The position numbers and the translations under genes were made by a program. Of a stretch of 64,000 nt of DNA, positions 9,093-18,437 are shown piece by piece. Below the pieces are notes generated by a model. That model had not been told where the DNA came from, did no database searches, and saw only the letters and a program-made list of their open reading frames with translations. The stretch is from Paenibacillus sp. BK033 (GTDB lineage: Bacteria > Bacillota > Bacilli > Paenibacillales > Paenibacillaceae). The stretch spans positions 221,975 through 285,974 of the forward strand of contig NZ_SLVP01000003.1 of assembly GCF_004345425.1 (NCBI RefSeq). Direction: 5' to 3'. The first letter of the stretch is position 1, and each line of letters begins with the position of its first letter.

Positions 9093-9155
9093 AACAAATT
9101 GATTTGTTTATCCAACTCATGTCTATTATTATAAGAGTAACCCTCGCATATTCAA
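9093..9155 (-). promoter_or_regulatory. CMD/aldo-keto reductase promoter with palindromic operator
   Basis: On the minus strand -35 TTGAAT (9155-9150) and -10 TATAAT (9133-9128) are 16 bp apart. Downstream, at 9093-9108, lies a near-perfect palindrome with arms AACAAAT and ATTTGTT around a 2-bp centre. Its position just after the start of transcription fits repression by the divergent TetR protein. Confidence 0.6.
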
Positions 9156-9231
9156 TGATTAAAAAACCTTAGTTTGTTGGTATTTCAACATAATAATCGA
9201 AATTGTTAATTAACTGAGAAAGATTGGTGGT

Positions 9232-9783
9232 ATGAGGATGGCAAAAATAGATCGAAGAATTGCGAAGACTCGAGAATCCTTAAAAAAGGCTGTTATTGAG
9301 TTGATGGCCGACAAAAGTTTCGACGAAATTACCATACAGGATATCGCCGACCAAGCCAATTTGAACCGTGGAACCATCTACTCTCATTATCAGGATAAAT
9401 ATGACCTGTTGGATAAAATGATTGAATCGCATATGGATGAGTTAAGCGAAATGGATGAATGGGCATGCAAGCTGGATTGGACCAATGCCCTGGTCCCTTT
9501 TTTCGAGTACTTTGAGAAAAACTATTTATTTTTTTCGACCATGTTAGCCAGTAAGGGAGCCCCATCCTTTAGAACAAGGCTTCTAGAATATATTATGAAA
9601 GGTTTTAAAGGCGAGATTGATAGGGAAAGCGGGAGAAATCAGGACTTAAGCGAAGACGTCATGTTGCAATTTACAGGTACAGCGTATGTAGGGGTAATTG
9701 AATGGTGGATTAGAAACGAAATGCCTTATCCTCCGCAAAGCATGGCCAAACAAGTGGGGGCCTTATTGGAAAGAAGCCTGTAA
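9232..9783 (+). CDS. TetR/AcrR family transcriptional regulator
   Basis: This 183-residue TetR regulator has an N-terminal helix-turn-helix (ITIQDIADQANLNRGTIYSHYQDKYDLLDKM spans about 35-65, with the recognition helix at NRGTIYSHY) and an all-helical ligand domain. It is divergent from the CMD/aldo-keto reductase operon and probably represses it through the palindrome at 9093-9108. Start choice is uncertain: ATG 9232 overlaps the ribosome site, and ATG 9238 would have GGTGG at better spacing. Confidence 0.9.
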   Translation: MRMAKIDRRIAKTRESLKKAVIELMADKSFDEITIQDIADQANLNRGTIYSHYQDKYDLLDKMIESHMDELSEMDEWACKLDWTNALVPFFEYFEKNYLFFSTMLASKGAPSFRTRLLEYIMKGFKGEIDRESGRNQDLSEDVMLQFTGTAYVGVIEWWIRNEMPYPPQSMAKQVGALLERSL

Positions 9784-9786
9784 AAC

Positions 9787-10533
9787 TTACGCTTCCGACA
9801 GCAAGGAGAGAAACTGCTGAGTCCGTGCATTTTGGGGATTGTAGAAAATTTGTTCCGGCGGCCCTTCTTCTACAATGACACCTCCGTCGAGAAGCATAAC
9901 GCGGTCCGCAACTTCACGCGCGAAATGCATCTCATGCGTGACAATGATCATGGTTCTTCCCTCCTCCGCCAGCTCACGGATGACCTTAAGTACTTCGCGT
10001 ACAAGTTCGGGATCAAGCGCAGACGTCGGTTCGTCAAACAACAATAATTCCGGGTCAATCGACATCGCCCTCGCGATGCCGACTCTCTGCTGCTGGCCGC
10101 CGGAGAGCTGATGCGGGTACGCGTCAATCCGGTCACCCAACCCGACCTTCGCAAGCAAACTTAGCGCCTTTGCCCGGGCTTTATTCTTTGATCTGCGTTG
10201 CACCGTGATTTGCCCCTCCATCACGTTCTGAAGAGCCGTAAGGTGCGGAAATAAATGATACGCTTGAAACACCATACCCGACTGGCGGCGCAGCGCTAGT
10301 ACGTCTGCTTTCCGGGGTTTCGCGTTTGGTCGAAACTCTAGCCGCGCGTTCCCGATTGCAACCGTGCCTGTGGTTGGGACTTCCAACACGTTCAAACAAC
10401 GAAGCAAAGTCGATTTTCCCGAACCCGAGGGCCCAATCAACACCAGGACTTGCCCTTGTTCAAGGGTCAGGTCTATACCGCGAAGCACCAGCTTGTCTCC
10501 AAATGATTTTGTTAACTCACGCACGTTAATCAT
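9787..10533 (-). CDS. Polar amino-acid ABC transporter ATP-binding protein
   Basis: This ATPase subunit (248 residues) has Walker [10 protein letters not shown], the Q-loop region [19 protein letters not shown], signature [14 protein letters not shown] and Walker [15 protein letters not shown], with the closely spaced features of the GlnQ/ArtP/TcyC family. It is last in a binding protein - permease - ATPase operon, 43 bp after the permease. Its stop lies only 3 bp from the convergent TetR stop. Confidence 0.93.
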   Translation of the reverse strand: MINVRELTKSFGDKLVLRGIDLTLEQGQVLVLIGPSGSGKSTLLRCLNVLEVPTTGTVAIGNARLEFRPNAKPRKADVLALRRQSGMVFQAYHLFPHLTALQNVMEGQITVQRRSKNKARAKALSLLAKVGLGDRIDAYPHQLSGGQQQRVGIARAMSIDPELLLFDEPTSALDPELVREVLKVIRELAEEGRTMIIVTHEMHFAREVADRVMLLDGGVIVEEGPPEQIFYNPQNARTQQFLSLLSEA

Positions 10534-10576
10534 GCGGTCGACCCTCCTTCAGCGAATATGAAACTTCCTTCCCGTG

Positions 10577-11248
10577 TCAAACCGTGGAATACCGTTCGAA
10601 ATACCGTTCCAACTGCTGCTGCAATAACCCCAGCACGGAACTGAAAATCAAATAGATCAGCGCTACCTCGCAGTAGATTAGCAGCGGCTCGTAGACAGCC
10701 GCTGTAATTTGCTGTCCTTTCTGAAAGAGCTCGGTAACCGTCACGGTTGCCGCTAGCGACGTATCCTTCACAAGCGATATGAAAGAATTGGACAACGGCG
10801 GTACCGAGACACGCGCTGCTTGGGGCAGGATAATACGGCGCAGCGCCTGTAGTCGAGTTTCTCCGAGCGAATACGCTGCTTCCCACTGTCCTTTCGGAAT
10901 AGAGACGATCGCCGCGCGAATAATTTCCGATCCGTATGCACCTACGCTAAGCGTGAAACCGATGACAGCGGCCGGGAACGCGTCAATCAGAATGCCAAGA
11001 CTCGGCAGTCCGTAGAAAATAATAAACAGCTGTACCAGCAGCGGCGTTCCCCGGATAATCCAGACGTAGAACCTCGCCACCAAAACCAGTGGATAAACAT
11101 CGGACAATCGCACGAGTGCCGTCAGGACCGCGAGCACCAGACCAAGCACGAAGGAGATCAGCGTTAGGGGTACAGTAAACGAAATCCCTGCTTTCAGCAG
11201 AGGGAAAAATGAATCAAAGAAAATATCCAGGTTTGTTCGTTCATTCAT
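10577..11248 (-). CDS. Polar amino-acid ABC transporter permease
   Basis: This inner-membrane permease (223 residues) of the His/Glu/Gln/Arg/opine three-TM family has an N-terminal permease segment PLTLISFVLGLVLA and the EAA loop EAAYSLGETRLQALRRIILPQAAR. It sits between the binding protein (18 bp upstream) and the ATPase. Specificity is set mainly by the binding protein, and cystine or another polar amino acid is possible. Confidence 0.93.
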   Translation of the reverse strand: MNERTNLDIFFDSFFPLLKAGISFTVPLTLISFVLGLVLAVLTALVRLSDVYPLVLVARFYVWIIRGTPLLVQLFIIFYGLPSLGILIDAFPAAVIGFTLSVGAYGSEIIRAAIVSIPKGQWEAAYSLGETRLQALRRIILPQAARVSVPPLSNSFISLVKDTSLAATVTVTELFQKGQQITAAVYEPLLIYCEVALIYLIFSSVLGLLQQQLERYFERYSTV

Positions 11249-11266
11249 GATGCAAAGCCCGCCTTT

Positions 11267-12121
11267 TTACTTCGAGACATCTTCACCGAAATAGGTTTTG
11301 GAAATTTCCAAGTATCTTCCGTCAGCCATCATTTCTTTAATTGCATGATTAACAGCGTTGACCAGTTCCGTGTTTCCTTTTCGGAAAAGCATGCCGCTTT
11401 GCGACACATTATCCGTCTCGGCTACAACCTTTATCGGCACGTCAGGACGCGCTTTCTTCAAGTCCAGGTAAGACAGCTTATCATTAATGGTTGCATCGAT
11501 TCGTCCGGATGTAAGCAAATCGATTGCCTGATTGAACCCATCGACCGCAACGAGCTGCGCACCGTTCGCTTTAGCGATATCGCCGAGGTCGCTGGTTAGC
11601 GACTGACCGGACTTTTTACCTTTTAGATCGGCCAGGCTCTTAATGCTCGTGTTGGTCTCCTTTACGATCAGAACCGCTTTGGATAGAATATAAGGTTCCG
11701 AAAAGTCGTATTTGGCTTTTCTGTCATCCCTGATCGTAACTTCATTTGCAACCATATCGAATCGCTTCGCATCCAAGCCGGCCAGCATACCGTCCCATTT
11801 GGTTTCCACAAACTTCGCTTTTACCCCGATTCGCTTCGCAATCTCTTCCGCGATTTCCACATCAAATCCCGTCAGCTTGCCACTCTTGTCGTGGAATGTA
11901 AATGGCGCGTATGTCCCCTCCGTGCCAATCGTGATTTCACCGGCCGATTTAATCGATGCCAGTGAATGGTCAGGTGCTGAGCTCGCATTGTTACCGTTTG
12001 ATGCGTCTTCCGTACCGGAATTCGCATTGCTCCCATTATTCTTGGCACCACATGCCGTTCCGGAAAGCAAAATTACGGCGGACAAAATCATAATACCGAT
12101 GCGGCGCATCCTAGTATTCAT
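11267..12121 (-). CDS. Polar amino-acid ABC transporter substrate-binding lipoprotein
   Basis: This family 3 solute-binding protein has 284 residues from ATG 12121, chosen because AAGGAGGG lies 7 nt upstream; a longer frame lacks this. The lipoprotein signal ends in LSGTAC near residues 20-25. The mature part has ITIGTEGTYAPFTF, GFDVEIAEEIAKR and KWDGMLAGLDAKRFD, typical of cystine/glutamine-type binding proteins. It is first in the operon with the permease and ATPase. A cystine ligand is possible but not proven by sequence. Confidence 0.92.
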   Translation of the reverse strand: MNTRMRRIGIMILSAVILLSGTACGAKNNGSNANSGTEDASNGNNASSAPDHSLASIKSAGEITIGTEGTYAPFTFHDKSGKLTGFDVEIAEEIAKRIGVKAKFVETKWDGMLAGLDAKRFDMVANEVTIRDDRKAKYDFSEPYILSKAVLIVKETNTSIKSLADLKGKKSGQSLTSDLGDIAKANGAQLVAVDGFNQAIDLLTSGRIDATINDKLSYLDLKKARPDVPIKVVAETDNVSQSGMLFRKGNTELVNAVNHAIKEMMADGRYLEISKTYFGEDVSK

Positions 12122-12235
12122 GGAAAATCCCTCCTTATTATCGTGGATAGTATGCCAGTTTCTCACAAGGCTTATCCGCCAGCGGGGACGTTTATCTTCC
12201 GTTTATAAGGTTCTCTTTCCTTTAAACGCAAAATA

Positions 12236-12264
12236 CCTCCGAGCAGCTGTACGCCGCTCGGAGG
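12236..12264 (-). terminator. Terminator after gnd
   Basis: A perfect 9-bp stem CCTCCGAGC/GCTCGGAGG with an 11-nt loop, 37 bp past the gnd stop. The following T stretch on the minus strand is interrupted, so strength is uncertain. Confidence 0.6.
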
Positions 12265-12301
12265 CGAGATTAATATTGTATAACGAATTGCGGCTGCTGT
12301 A

Positions 12302-13720
12302 TTATTCGTTGTTCTGCAACCATTGGAAATGGAAGCTTCCCTCTTGGTCCACCCTTTCAAACGTATGAGCCCCGAAATAATCCCGCTGTGCCTGAAGCAG
12401 ATTGGCCGGTAAATTTGCCGTCCGGTAGCTATCGTAATAAGCAAGCGCGGAAGAAAATGCCGGAACAGGAATACCCCTGGTTACCGCGATTGCAACGACT
12501 TTGCGCCAGGCTTCCTGGTATTTGTCGATGACTCCGCCGAAATATTCATCCAGGAATAAGTTATTCAACGCCGGATCCTTATCGAATGCATCCTTGATAT
12601 TCTGCAGGAAGCCGGCTCGGATAATGCAGCCTCCGCGGAAAATCATGGCGATATTGCCATAGTTCAAATTCCAGCCGAAATGCTCCGATGCCACCTTCAT
12701 CTGGGCAAACCCCTGCGCATAAGAGGCAATTTTACTAGCATATAGAGCTTGTCTTACCGCTTCGATGAATTCATCAGCTTCACCCTCGTGTTTCTGAAGC
12801 GCAGGGCCGCGGAGCTTCTTGCTTGCTGCTAAACGTTCCTCTTTCATCGCGGAAATAAACCGGGCAAAGACGGATTCCGTTATGATGGAGAGTGGAACGC
12901 CAAGATCAAGCGCGCTTTCGCTGGTCCATTTGCCAGTTCCCTTTTGGCCGGCCGAATCCAAGATCACGTCTACCATCGGTTTGCCGGTGGCTGGATCTTT
13001 TTTGGAGAAAATATCCGATGTAATCTCGATGAGATAACTGTCCAGTTCTCCCTTGTTCCAATTGCTGAAAATGTTATGCAATTCGTCAGCATTCACATTC
13101 AGCACGTCTCTCAGCAGATGGTAAGCTTCGCCGATCAACTGCATGTCCCCGTACTCAATACCGTTATGCACCATTTTGACATAATGACCGGCTCCACCCT
13201 CCCCGATATAGGTCGAGCATGCGTCTCCGTTCACTTTGGCGGAAATGGCGGTCAGAATCGGCTCTACAAGCTCATAGGCATCACGCTGGCCGCCAGGCAT
13301 AATAGACGGCCCTTTAAGAGCTCCTTCTTCACCTCCGGAAACCCCCGACCCAATGAAACGAATTCCTTGGGCCTCCAATTCCCGGTTTCTGCGCTGCGTA
13401 TCCAGGTAATGAGCATTACCGCCGTCGATAATGATATCTCCGGGACTGAGATAAGGCACTAGCTGATTAATGGTATCATCCGTTGGTTTCCCCGCTTTAA
13501 CCATAATCAAGATTTTGCGCGGTACCTCAAGCGACTGTACAAATTCATTGATGCTGTAAGTGCCTACAAAGTTCCTGCCCGGTGCTTCGGCCAGAAGCTC
13601 TTTCGTTTTTTCCGGAGAACGGTTATACACCGCTACCGAAAAACCTTTGCTTTCTATATTCAAGGCTAGGTTTTTGCCCATAACGGCTAATCCCGCCACG
13701 CCAATTTGAACTTTATTCAT
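12302..13720 (-). CDS. gnd: 6-phosphogluconate dehydrogenase, decarboxylating
   Basis: This oxidative pentose phosphate enzyme converts 6-phosphogluconate and NADP+ to ribulose 5-phosphate, CO2 and NADPH. It has 472 residues from ATG 13720, preceded by GGAGGGAATAC. The Rossmann segment is [17 protein letters not shown], the substrate region is SGGEEGAL...PSIMPGG, and catalytic Lys/Glu lie in [16 protein letters not shown]. The C-terminal domain has [11 protein letters not shown] and [14 protein letters not shown]. Single-gene unit. Confidence 0.95.
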   Translation of the reverse strand: MNKVQIGVAGLAVMGKNLALNIESKGFSVAVYNRSPEKTKELLAEAPGRNFVGTYSINEFVQSLEVPRKILIMVKAGKPTDDTINQLVPYLSPGDIIIDGGNAHYLDTQRRNRELEAQGIRFIGSGVSGGEEGALKGPSIMPGGQRDAYELVEPILTAISAKVNGDACSTYIGEGGAGHYVKMVHNGIEYGDMQLIGEAYHLLRDVLNVNADELHNIFSNWNKGELDSYLIEITSDIFSKKDPATGKPMVDVILDSAGQKGTGKWTSESALDLGVPLSIITESVFARFISAMKEERLAASKKLRGPALQKHEGEADEFIEAVRQALYASKIASYAQGFAQMKVASEHFGWNLNYGNIAMIFRGGCIIRAGFLQNIKDAFDKDPALNNLFLDEYFGGVIDKYQEAWRKVVAIAVTRGIPVPAFSSALAYYDSYRTANLPANLLQAQRDYFGAHTFERVDQEGSFHFQWLQNNE

Positions 13721-13954
13721 TCGTATTCCCTCCACTTTTGCGCACACCTTCGATTTCATGGTGCGGCTTTGTTTGTATTTTTCTTAGAGCTGACTCTTTA
13801 TTCTAGCCTCTGTTGCGGTCTAACTTAGTCGGCCAACGGAAATCATTACATCATCTCAACATTCTTCTCTCCTTCAACATCATATTGTTCTATCGTCAGC
13901 TCTACTATAATACGAAACTACACCATATACGAAATTAATATAATATAGAGATGG

Positions 13955-13971
13955 TATAGACGGTGTCTATA
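13955..13971. promoter_or_regulatory. Palindromic operator-like element
   Basis: Seven-base perfect arms TATAGAC and GTCTATA around GGT, about 235 bp upstream of the gnd start. The shape suits a dimeric repressor; the regulator is unknown. Confidence 0.4.
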
Positions 13972-14047
13972 ACAAATACTTAACGTAAATTTTTGGATCG
14001 AATTGCAGCTTCACTTGGCCAGATATGACGCCCATGCTGGCGCATAC

Positions 14048-14080
14048 AAAAAAACGGATTGGCTTACGCCATCCGTTTTT
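14048..14080. terminator. Bidirectional terminator-like hairpin
   Basis: An AACGGAT-x-GGC stem pairing with GCCATCCGTT (one bulged T) and loop TTAC, with T runs on both sides (seven T on the minus strand, five on plus). It is 200 bp downstream of the alpha/beta hydrolase stop and may end the rhamnose operon transcript. Confidence 0.55.
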
Positions 14081-14279
14081 CAAAATAATGCCCATTTAAT
14101 CAAATCACGAAACATGCGGAGAGCTAGAAATCCAGGAGGAGAACACCATTGGCATCTGCAGCTCGCCCTCCTTTGCAGGTTAACAGCGGAGAAATATCAA
14201 GGAGCCTTTGTGTGCGTCATGACTAGGTGTTCGACAAATGGCTGAACTATCCTCCCATTTATGTTAAGAATTCGTCCTA

Positions 14280-15164
14280 TTACTTTGTTTGCGCAACAAA
14301 TTCGTTAACCGCTTGCGTAAATTGCTCGGTGTGCTCAACGTGTTCCATATGACCGCCTCGTTCGAATATGACGAGTTGAGATCCAGGTATTTTTTCCGCC
14401 ATTTCATTTGACCACCTTGGCCCGCAGTTGACGTCATATTCACCGACCAGTATGAGCGTTGGCGTGGTGATCGTGTGCAGGACATCCCGTACATCCCACT
14501 CATAGGGTTGCCGGTTAGGATCTCCAAAGAAATCGAGAACAACCTTCCATTTGTCTACCTTCTCCTTAACGCTCCAGTAGTTACCGAAGTAGGCAGGCAA
14601 TAAGCGGTGGAGAACTGCCAGCGCAGACTCTTTGTCTCTTACGTTTTTCGAATCCATCATAGCCTGCTTTGCATCTTGAGCTTCCGCGTTATCCGGCCAA
14701 CGCTCTGCAAAGCTCTCGATTTGTTTGAATTGCTCCATGTACAGTTCGGGTCCCATGGAAGGAGCACTGGATTGGAGGATCAGACCGGCAAGTTCGTTCG
14801 GGTAATCCAGAGCGTATTGAAGGCCAACGCCACCGCCATGAGCATGACCCAGGAAGTAATACTTTTGAGCTCCGGTATGCTCGGCTACTTTATGCGCGAA
14901 ATGCGCATACCGAGGCATACTGTAGTCTCCGTCTGGCAGCGCATCTGATTTACCTGTTCCTACAGGCTCCAAATAAACCATTGTCATTGTTTTCTCCAGC
15001 TCCGGCATCTGCAGATACTTCCAGTGAAACCCGGGTCCGCCCGGATGAACCAAACAAACGGGGCCGTTGCCAGCTACGTGATAAACTTGACGCAGACCGT
15101 CGATGAAGATTTCATGCTCTCCAGCTGCCAGTGGTTGTTTGATAGCATCATTAGATGTATTCAT
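14280..15164 (-). CDS. Alpha/beta hydrolase (proline iminopeptidase-like) lacking the nucleophile Ser
   Basis: This alpha/beta-hydrolase fold protein has 294 residues from ATG 15164 (AAGAAGGA upstream). It has the oxyanion motif VHPGGPG, a cap domain (about 130-210), the acid in LVGEYDVNCGP and the terminal His in GGHMEHVEHT. The nucleophile elbow, normally G-x-S-x-G-G, reads G-H-A-H-G-G: residue 108 is Ala (codon GCT, one base from TCT Ser). It is therefore probably not a classical hydrolase; it may be a binding protein, may use another mechanism, or may be a decaying gene. It is last in the glycosyltransferase/rhamnose gene run. Confidence 0.85.
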   Translation of the reverse strand: MNTSNDAIKQPLAAGEHEIFIDGLRQVYHVAGNGPVCLVHPGGPGFHWKYLQMPELEKTMTMVYLEPVGTGKSDALPDGDYSMPRYAHFAHKVAEHTGAQKYYFLGHAHGGGVGLQYALDYPNELAGLILQSSAPSMGPELYMEQFKQIESFAERWPDNAEAQDAKQAMMDSKNVRDKESALAVLHRLLPAYFGNYWSVKEKVDKWKVVLDFFGDPNRQPYEWDVRDVLHTITTPTLILVGEYDVNCGPRWSNEMAEKIPGSQLVIFERGGHMEHVEHTEQFTQAVNEFVAQTK

Positions 15165-15216
15165 GCTTAAATTCCTTCTTTCTTGGTTAATGATTATAAT
15201 TGATTGTAATTTCACC

Positions 15217-16068
15217 TTACTTGCCATTATCGCCGAACGACTTCAAAAATTCCTCCAATGCTTTGCGCCATGGACGAAAGTCTTCAAATCCATTGGAGTG
15301 GATCGCCGTATGCGCCATTGCCGAGTAGCGCGGACGAGGCGCAGGTCGTGGAAAGTCTTTCGTGGAGCATGGTTTAACCTCCGCTTGGAATCCGCTCTCC
15401 TCCATAATCGCAAGAGCAAGATCATACCAGGAACAGATCCCCGTGTTTGAGGCGTGATAGATGCCATATTTCTCCGAATGGATAAGTTGCAATAGAAAAT
15501 GGGCAAGATCCATGGTATAGGTAGGAGATCCGAATTGATCATGGACTACCTCTAACCTTTCTCGTTCCTGAGCCAATTTCAGCATGGTTTTAACGAAATT
15601 ATTCCCGTTCCGCCCATATACCCAAGAGGTCCTTACGATAAAATAGCGAGAGGAAAACATTTGGACAGCTTGCTCTCCGGCCCGCTTTGACTTTCCATAA
15701 ACACTTTGTGGATTAGTAGATGCATGTTCCTCATATGGTTTAGTTGCCCTGCCATCGAAGACATAATCCGTACTGATATAACATAGCTTTGCCCCTATGC
15801 TTGAAGAGGCTCTTGCTATATTCCAGGTGCCTATTTCATTTATTTTGAAAGCCAGTTCTTCCTTAGATTCGGCTAAATCCACATTTGTGAAAGCAGCGCA
15901 ATGGATGACGACATCCGGCTTATAAGCCTCAAACACCACCACGCACTGAGCCTCATTTGAAATATCAAGCTGCTTTCTGCCAAGACCTAAAACCTCGTGA
16001 CTAGCCGAAAAAAGTTTGACAACATCATGACCTAACTGACCATGCGCACCTGTCACTAATATCTTCAT
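15217..16068 (-). CDS. rfbD: dTDP-4-dehydrorhamnose reductase
   Basis: Last step of dTDP-L-rhamnose synthesis: NAD(P)H reduction of dTDP-4-keto-L-rhamnose. At 283 residues it has the expected length. The Rossmann start is LVTGAHGQLGHDVV, followed by the Thr/Tyr/Lys catalytic region YISTDYVFDG and PQSVYGKSKRAGEQ and by the RTSWVYGRNGNNFVKTML motif. Nine bp separate it from rfbB. The length and gene set also resemble SpsK of the Bacillus spore-coat polysaccharide cluster. Confidence 0.94.
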   Translation of the reverse strand: MKILVTGAHGQLGHDVVKLFSASHEVLGLGRKQLDISNEAQCVVVFEAYKPDVVIHCAAFTNVDLAESKEELAFKINEIGTWNIARASSSIGAKLCYISTDYVFDGRATKPYEEHASTNPQSVYGKSKRAGEQAVQMFSSRYFIVRTSWVYGRNGNNFVKTMLKLAQERERLEVVHDQFGSPTYTMDLAHFLLQLIHSEKYGIYHASNTGICSWYDLALAIMEESGFQAEVKPCSTKDFPRPAPRPRYSAMAHTAIHSNGFEDFRPWRKALEEFLKSFGDNGK

Positions 16069-16077
16069 GGCATTCCC

Positions 16078-17073
16078 CTAACCGTGATGGCCTGGCTCTG
16101 AAGAGTTACCAGTGAGAATGCTCATCCACCAGTCTTGATGGTCCAAGTACCATTGAATAGTCTCTAATATACCTGTCTCAAAATGATGCTTCGGATGCCA
16201 TCCCAGTTCGTTCATAATCTTGGTTGCATCAATTCCATAACGACGATCATGCCCTAAACGATCAGGAACATGCCGAATTAATGATTCCGGCTTTCCAAGC
16301 TCCTTTAATAACGTCTGCACAATCTGAATATTCGTCTTCTCATTACTTCCGCCAATGTTATAAACCTCGCCGTTCTTTCCTTGGTGCAGCACCAGATCGA
16401 TAGCATGGCAGTGATCCTCTACATACAACCAATCACGGATATGCAAGCCGTCTCCGTAGATAGGAAGAGGACGATCGTTCAATGCATTTACAAGCATGAG
16501 CGGGATTAATTTTTCGGGAAATTGATAGGGCCCATAATTATTCGAACAGCGTGTGATGTTAACTGGCAAGCCGAATGTCTCATGATAGGCACGTACAAGC
16601 AGATCGGATCCGGCTTTACTTGCCGCATACGGACTATTAGGGTGAAGCGGTGATTGCTCGGTAAATAACCCTGTTTCGCCAAGCGTTCCATACACCTCAT
16701 CCGTAGAGACATGAACAAACTTCTTAACTCCAACTTTTACAGCGGCATCAAGTAAGACTTGCGTGCCCCATACATTGTTCTTTGTAAAAATATCCGGTTC
16801 CACAATACTGCGGTCCACATGAGATTCAGCCGCAAAATGAACAACGATATCAATTCCCTGTCCAAACAAACGGTTCATTTGTTCTTTGTCTGTGATATCG
16901 CCTTTTATAAATGAATGCTTGCTGTCTCTTGGAATTTTTGACAAATTCGTTAGATTTCCCGCGAACGTTAATGCATCTAAATTGATTAGTTCATAATTCG
17001 GATAGCGATCCAGCATATAATGAACGAAGTTGCTGCCAATAAATCCGGCTCCGCCCGTGACTAGTATTTTCAT
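16078..17073 (-). CDS. rfbB: dTDP-glucose 4,6-dehydratase
   Basis: Converts dTDP-glucose to dTDP-4-keto-6-deoxyglucose using bound NAD+. It has 331 residues with the SDR start LVTGGAGFIGSNFVHY, HFAAESHVDRS, VSTDEVYG and the YAASKAGSD active-site Tyr/Lys, plus RCSNNYGPYQFPEKLIP. It is the third rhamnose gene in transcription order, with 13 bp to rfbC. Confidence 0.95.
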   Translation of the reverse strand: MKILVTGGAGFIGSNFVHYMLDRYPNYELINLDALTFAGNLTNLSKIPRDSKHSFIKGDITDKEQMNRLFGQGIDIVVHFAAESHVDRSIVEPDIFTKNNVWGTQVLLDAAVKVGVKKFVHVSTDEVYGTLGETGLFTEQSPLHPNSPYAASKAGSDLLVRAYHETFGLPVNITRCSNNYGPYQFPEKLIPLMLVNALNDRPLPIYGDGLHIRDWLYVEDHCHAIDLVLHQGKNGEVYNIGGSNEKTNIQIVQTLLKELGKPESLIRHVPDRLGHDRRYGIDATKIMNELGWHPKHHFETGILETIQWYLDHQDWWMSILTGNSSEPGHHG

Positions 17074-17086
17074 GACTTTATTGCTC

Positions 17087-17632
17087 CTAGTAAATTAGTT
17101 CCGCATCAACAAGCAGCGGATGCTCCTGATCTTTACCCGATAAGATAGGATTCGCCGTAGGCCAATGAATACCTAATGCCGGGTCACTCCAAAGGATCCC
17201 CCGATCCTGCTCAGGAGAGTAAAAAGCATCAACCTTATATAGAACTTGCGTATTGGGAACTATGGTACAAAAGCCATGTGCAAAGCCCCGCGGGATAAGC
17301 AGCTGCCGTTTATTAGCCTCACTTAGGATGACCCCTTCCCATTGGCCGAAGGTTGGAGAATTGGGGCGGATATCAACCGCAACATCATAAATGGCTCCTG
17401 TAATGACACGAACTAGTTTTGTTTGAGCATGGGGATTTACTTGATAATGCAAGCCTCTTAAAACCCCGCTCTGAGCAGATAAGGAATGATTATCCTGTAC
17501 AAATGGAATGTCGATCCCATGCTCAGCAAATGCTGCCTGACTGTAACTCTCCATGAAGAAGCCTCGGGAATCGCCATGAACTTCCGGCTCTACAACATAT
17601 AATCCTTCTAGCTTTGTAGGAATGAAATTCAT
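17087..17632 (-). CDS. rfbC: dTDP-4-dehydrorhamnose 3,5-epimerase
   Basis: This cupin-fold epimerase has 181 residues from ATG 17632, with AAGGTG 9 nt upstream; upstream in-frame starts overlap this site. Motifs are DSRGFFMES, FVQDNHSLS, the catalytic His in RGLHYQ, VDIRPNSPTFGQW and IPRGFAHGF. It converts dTDP-4-keto-6-deoxyglucose to dTDP-4-keto-L-rhamnose. Nine bp separate the surrounding frames in the operon. Confidence 0.94.
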   Translation of the reverse strand: MNFIPTKLEGLYVVEPEVHGDSRGFFMESYSQAAFAEHGIDIPFVQDNHSLSAQSGVLRGLHYQVNPHAQTKLVRVITGAIYDVAVDIRPNSPTFGQWEGVILSEANKRQLLIPRGFAHGFCTIVPNTQVLYKVDAFYSPEQDRGILWSDPALGIHWPTANPILSGKDQEHPLLVDAELIY

Positions 17633-17653
17633 TAGCATCAACACCTTACATTT

Positions 17654-18388
17654 TTAATTCCAGTAGTTGTCATCAAGAAATAAATCCTTGGCTAGTTCAT
17701 TAGCGTGTAATAACGACTCATGAGTCCCCGCATCTGTCCACCAACCCTTCAGGATATCAAAGGTGAGCTCGTTTCTTTCGATATACGCGTTATTCACATC
17801 CGTAATTTCCAATTCGCCGCGACCGGATGGTTTCAGTTTCTTCACGATATCAAAAACGGTGTTGTCGAACATATAAATACCCGTGACGGCATAATTGCTT
17901 TTCGGATATCGGGGTTTCTCCTCAATCGAGAGGATTTTATCTTCTAAGAGCTCTGCAACACCATATCTCTCCGGGGCTTGTACTTCCCGGATCAATATTT
18001 TCGCGCCTTTGCACTGCTCTTTAAAACGATTCACAAAAGGAGCTATACTCTCTTCAAACACATTATCCCCGAGAATAACAGCCATTTTGTCGCTACCCAC
18101 GAATTGTTCGGCTAAATCTAAAGCCTGGGCAATCCCTCCGGCTTTATCTTGAACTTTATAAGTGAATGTAACGTTCATCTCTCGGCCGCTCCCGAGCAGG
18201 TTAACAACATCCCCTAAATGCTCTTTTCCTGTTACGACAAGAATTTCGGTGATGCCGGCTTGTTTTAATTTAAAAACCGGATAGAATATCATGGGATATT
18301 TACCGACGGGCAATAAGTGTTTATTCGTCACTTTGGTTAGTGGATACAATCTGGACCCCGTCCCGCCTGCGAGAATAATTCCCTTCAT
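17654..18388 (-). CDS. rfbA: Glucose-1-phosphate thymidylyltransferase, short form
   Basis: First step: dTTP plus glucose 1-phosphate gives dTDP-glucose. It has 244 residues with the nucleotide-binding motif LAGGTGSRLYPLT, NKHLLPVGKYPMI and VILGDNVFEE. It is shorter than the roughly 290-residue RmlA and lacks its C-terminal extension, as in SpsI-type enzymes of spore-coat polysaccharide clusters. The start follows a GGGGGATATT site. Confidence 0.94.
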   Translation of the reverse strand: MKGIILAGGTGSRLYPLTKVTNKHLLPVGKYPMIFYPVFKLKQAGITEILVVTGKEHLGDVVNLLGSGREMNVTFTYKVQDKAGGIAQALDLAEQFVGSDKMAVILGDNVFEESIAPFVNRFKEQCKGAKILIREVQAPERYGVAELLEDKILSIEEKPRYPKSNYAVTGIYMFDNTVFDIVKKLKPSGRGELEITDVNNAYIERNELTFDILKGWWTDAGTHESLLHANELAKDLFLDDNYWN

Positions 18389-18437
18389 TAATATCCCCCC
18401 TTACCTCCCGGTCATCAATATTAAGATGACAAGGATA

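Larger units (their letters stand above)
13721..14279. other. 559-bp region with a palindrome and an orphan terminator-like hairpin
   Basis: Upstream of gnd. A perfect 7-bp inverted repeat TATAGAC-GGT-GTCTATA lies at 13955-13971 in an AT-rich tract with TATAAT-like boxes on both strands. A hairpin at 14048-14080 is followed by T runs on both strands. A short plus-strand frame near 14151 has a good ribosome site (AGGAGGAG) but ends after 25 codons. No convincing protein gene; a small RNA or decayed gene is possible. Confidence 0.45.

Noticed and set aside
14003..14245. Plus-strand frame of 80 codons upstream of the hydrolase stop
   Set aside because: It runs through a terminator hairpin, lacks a ribosome site and shows no conserved pattern.
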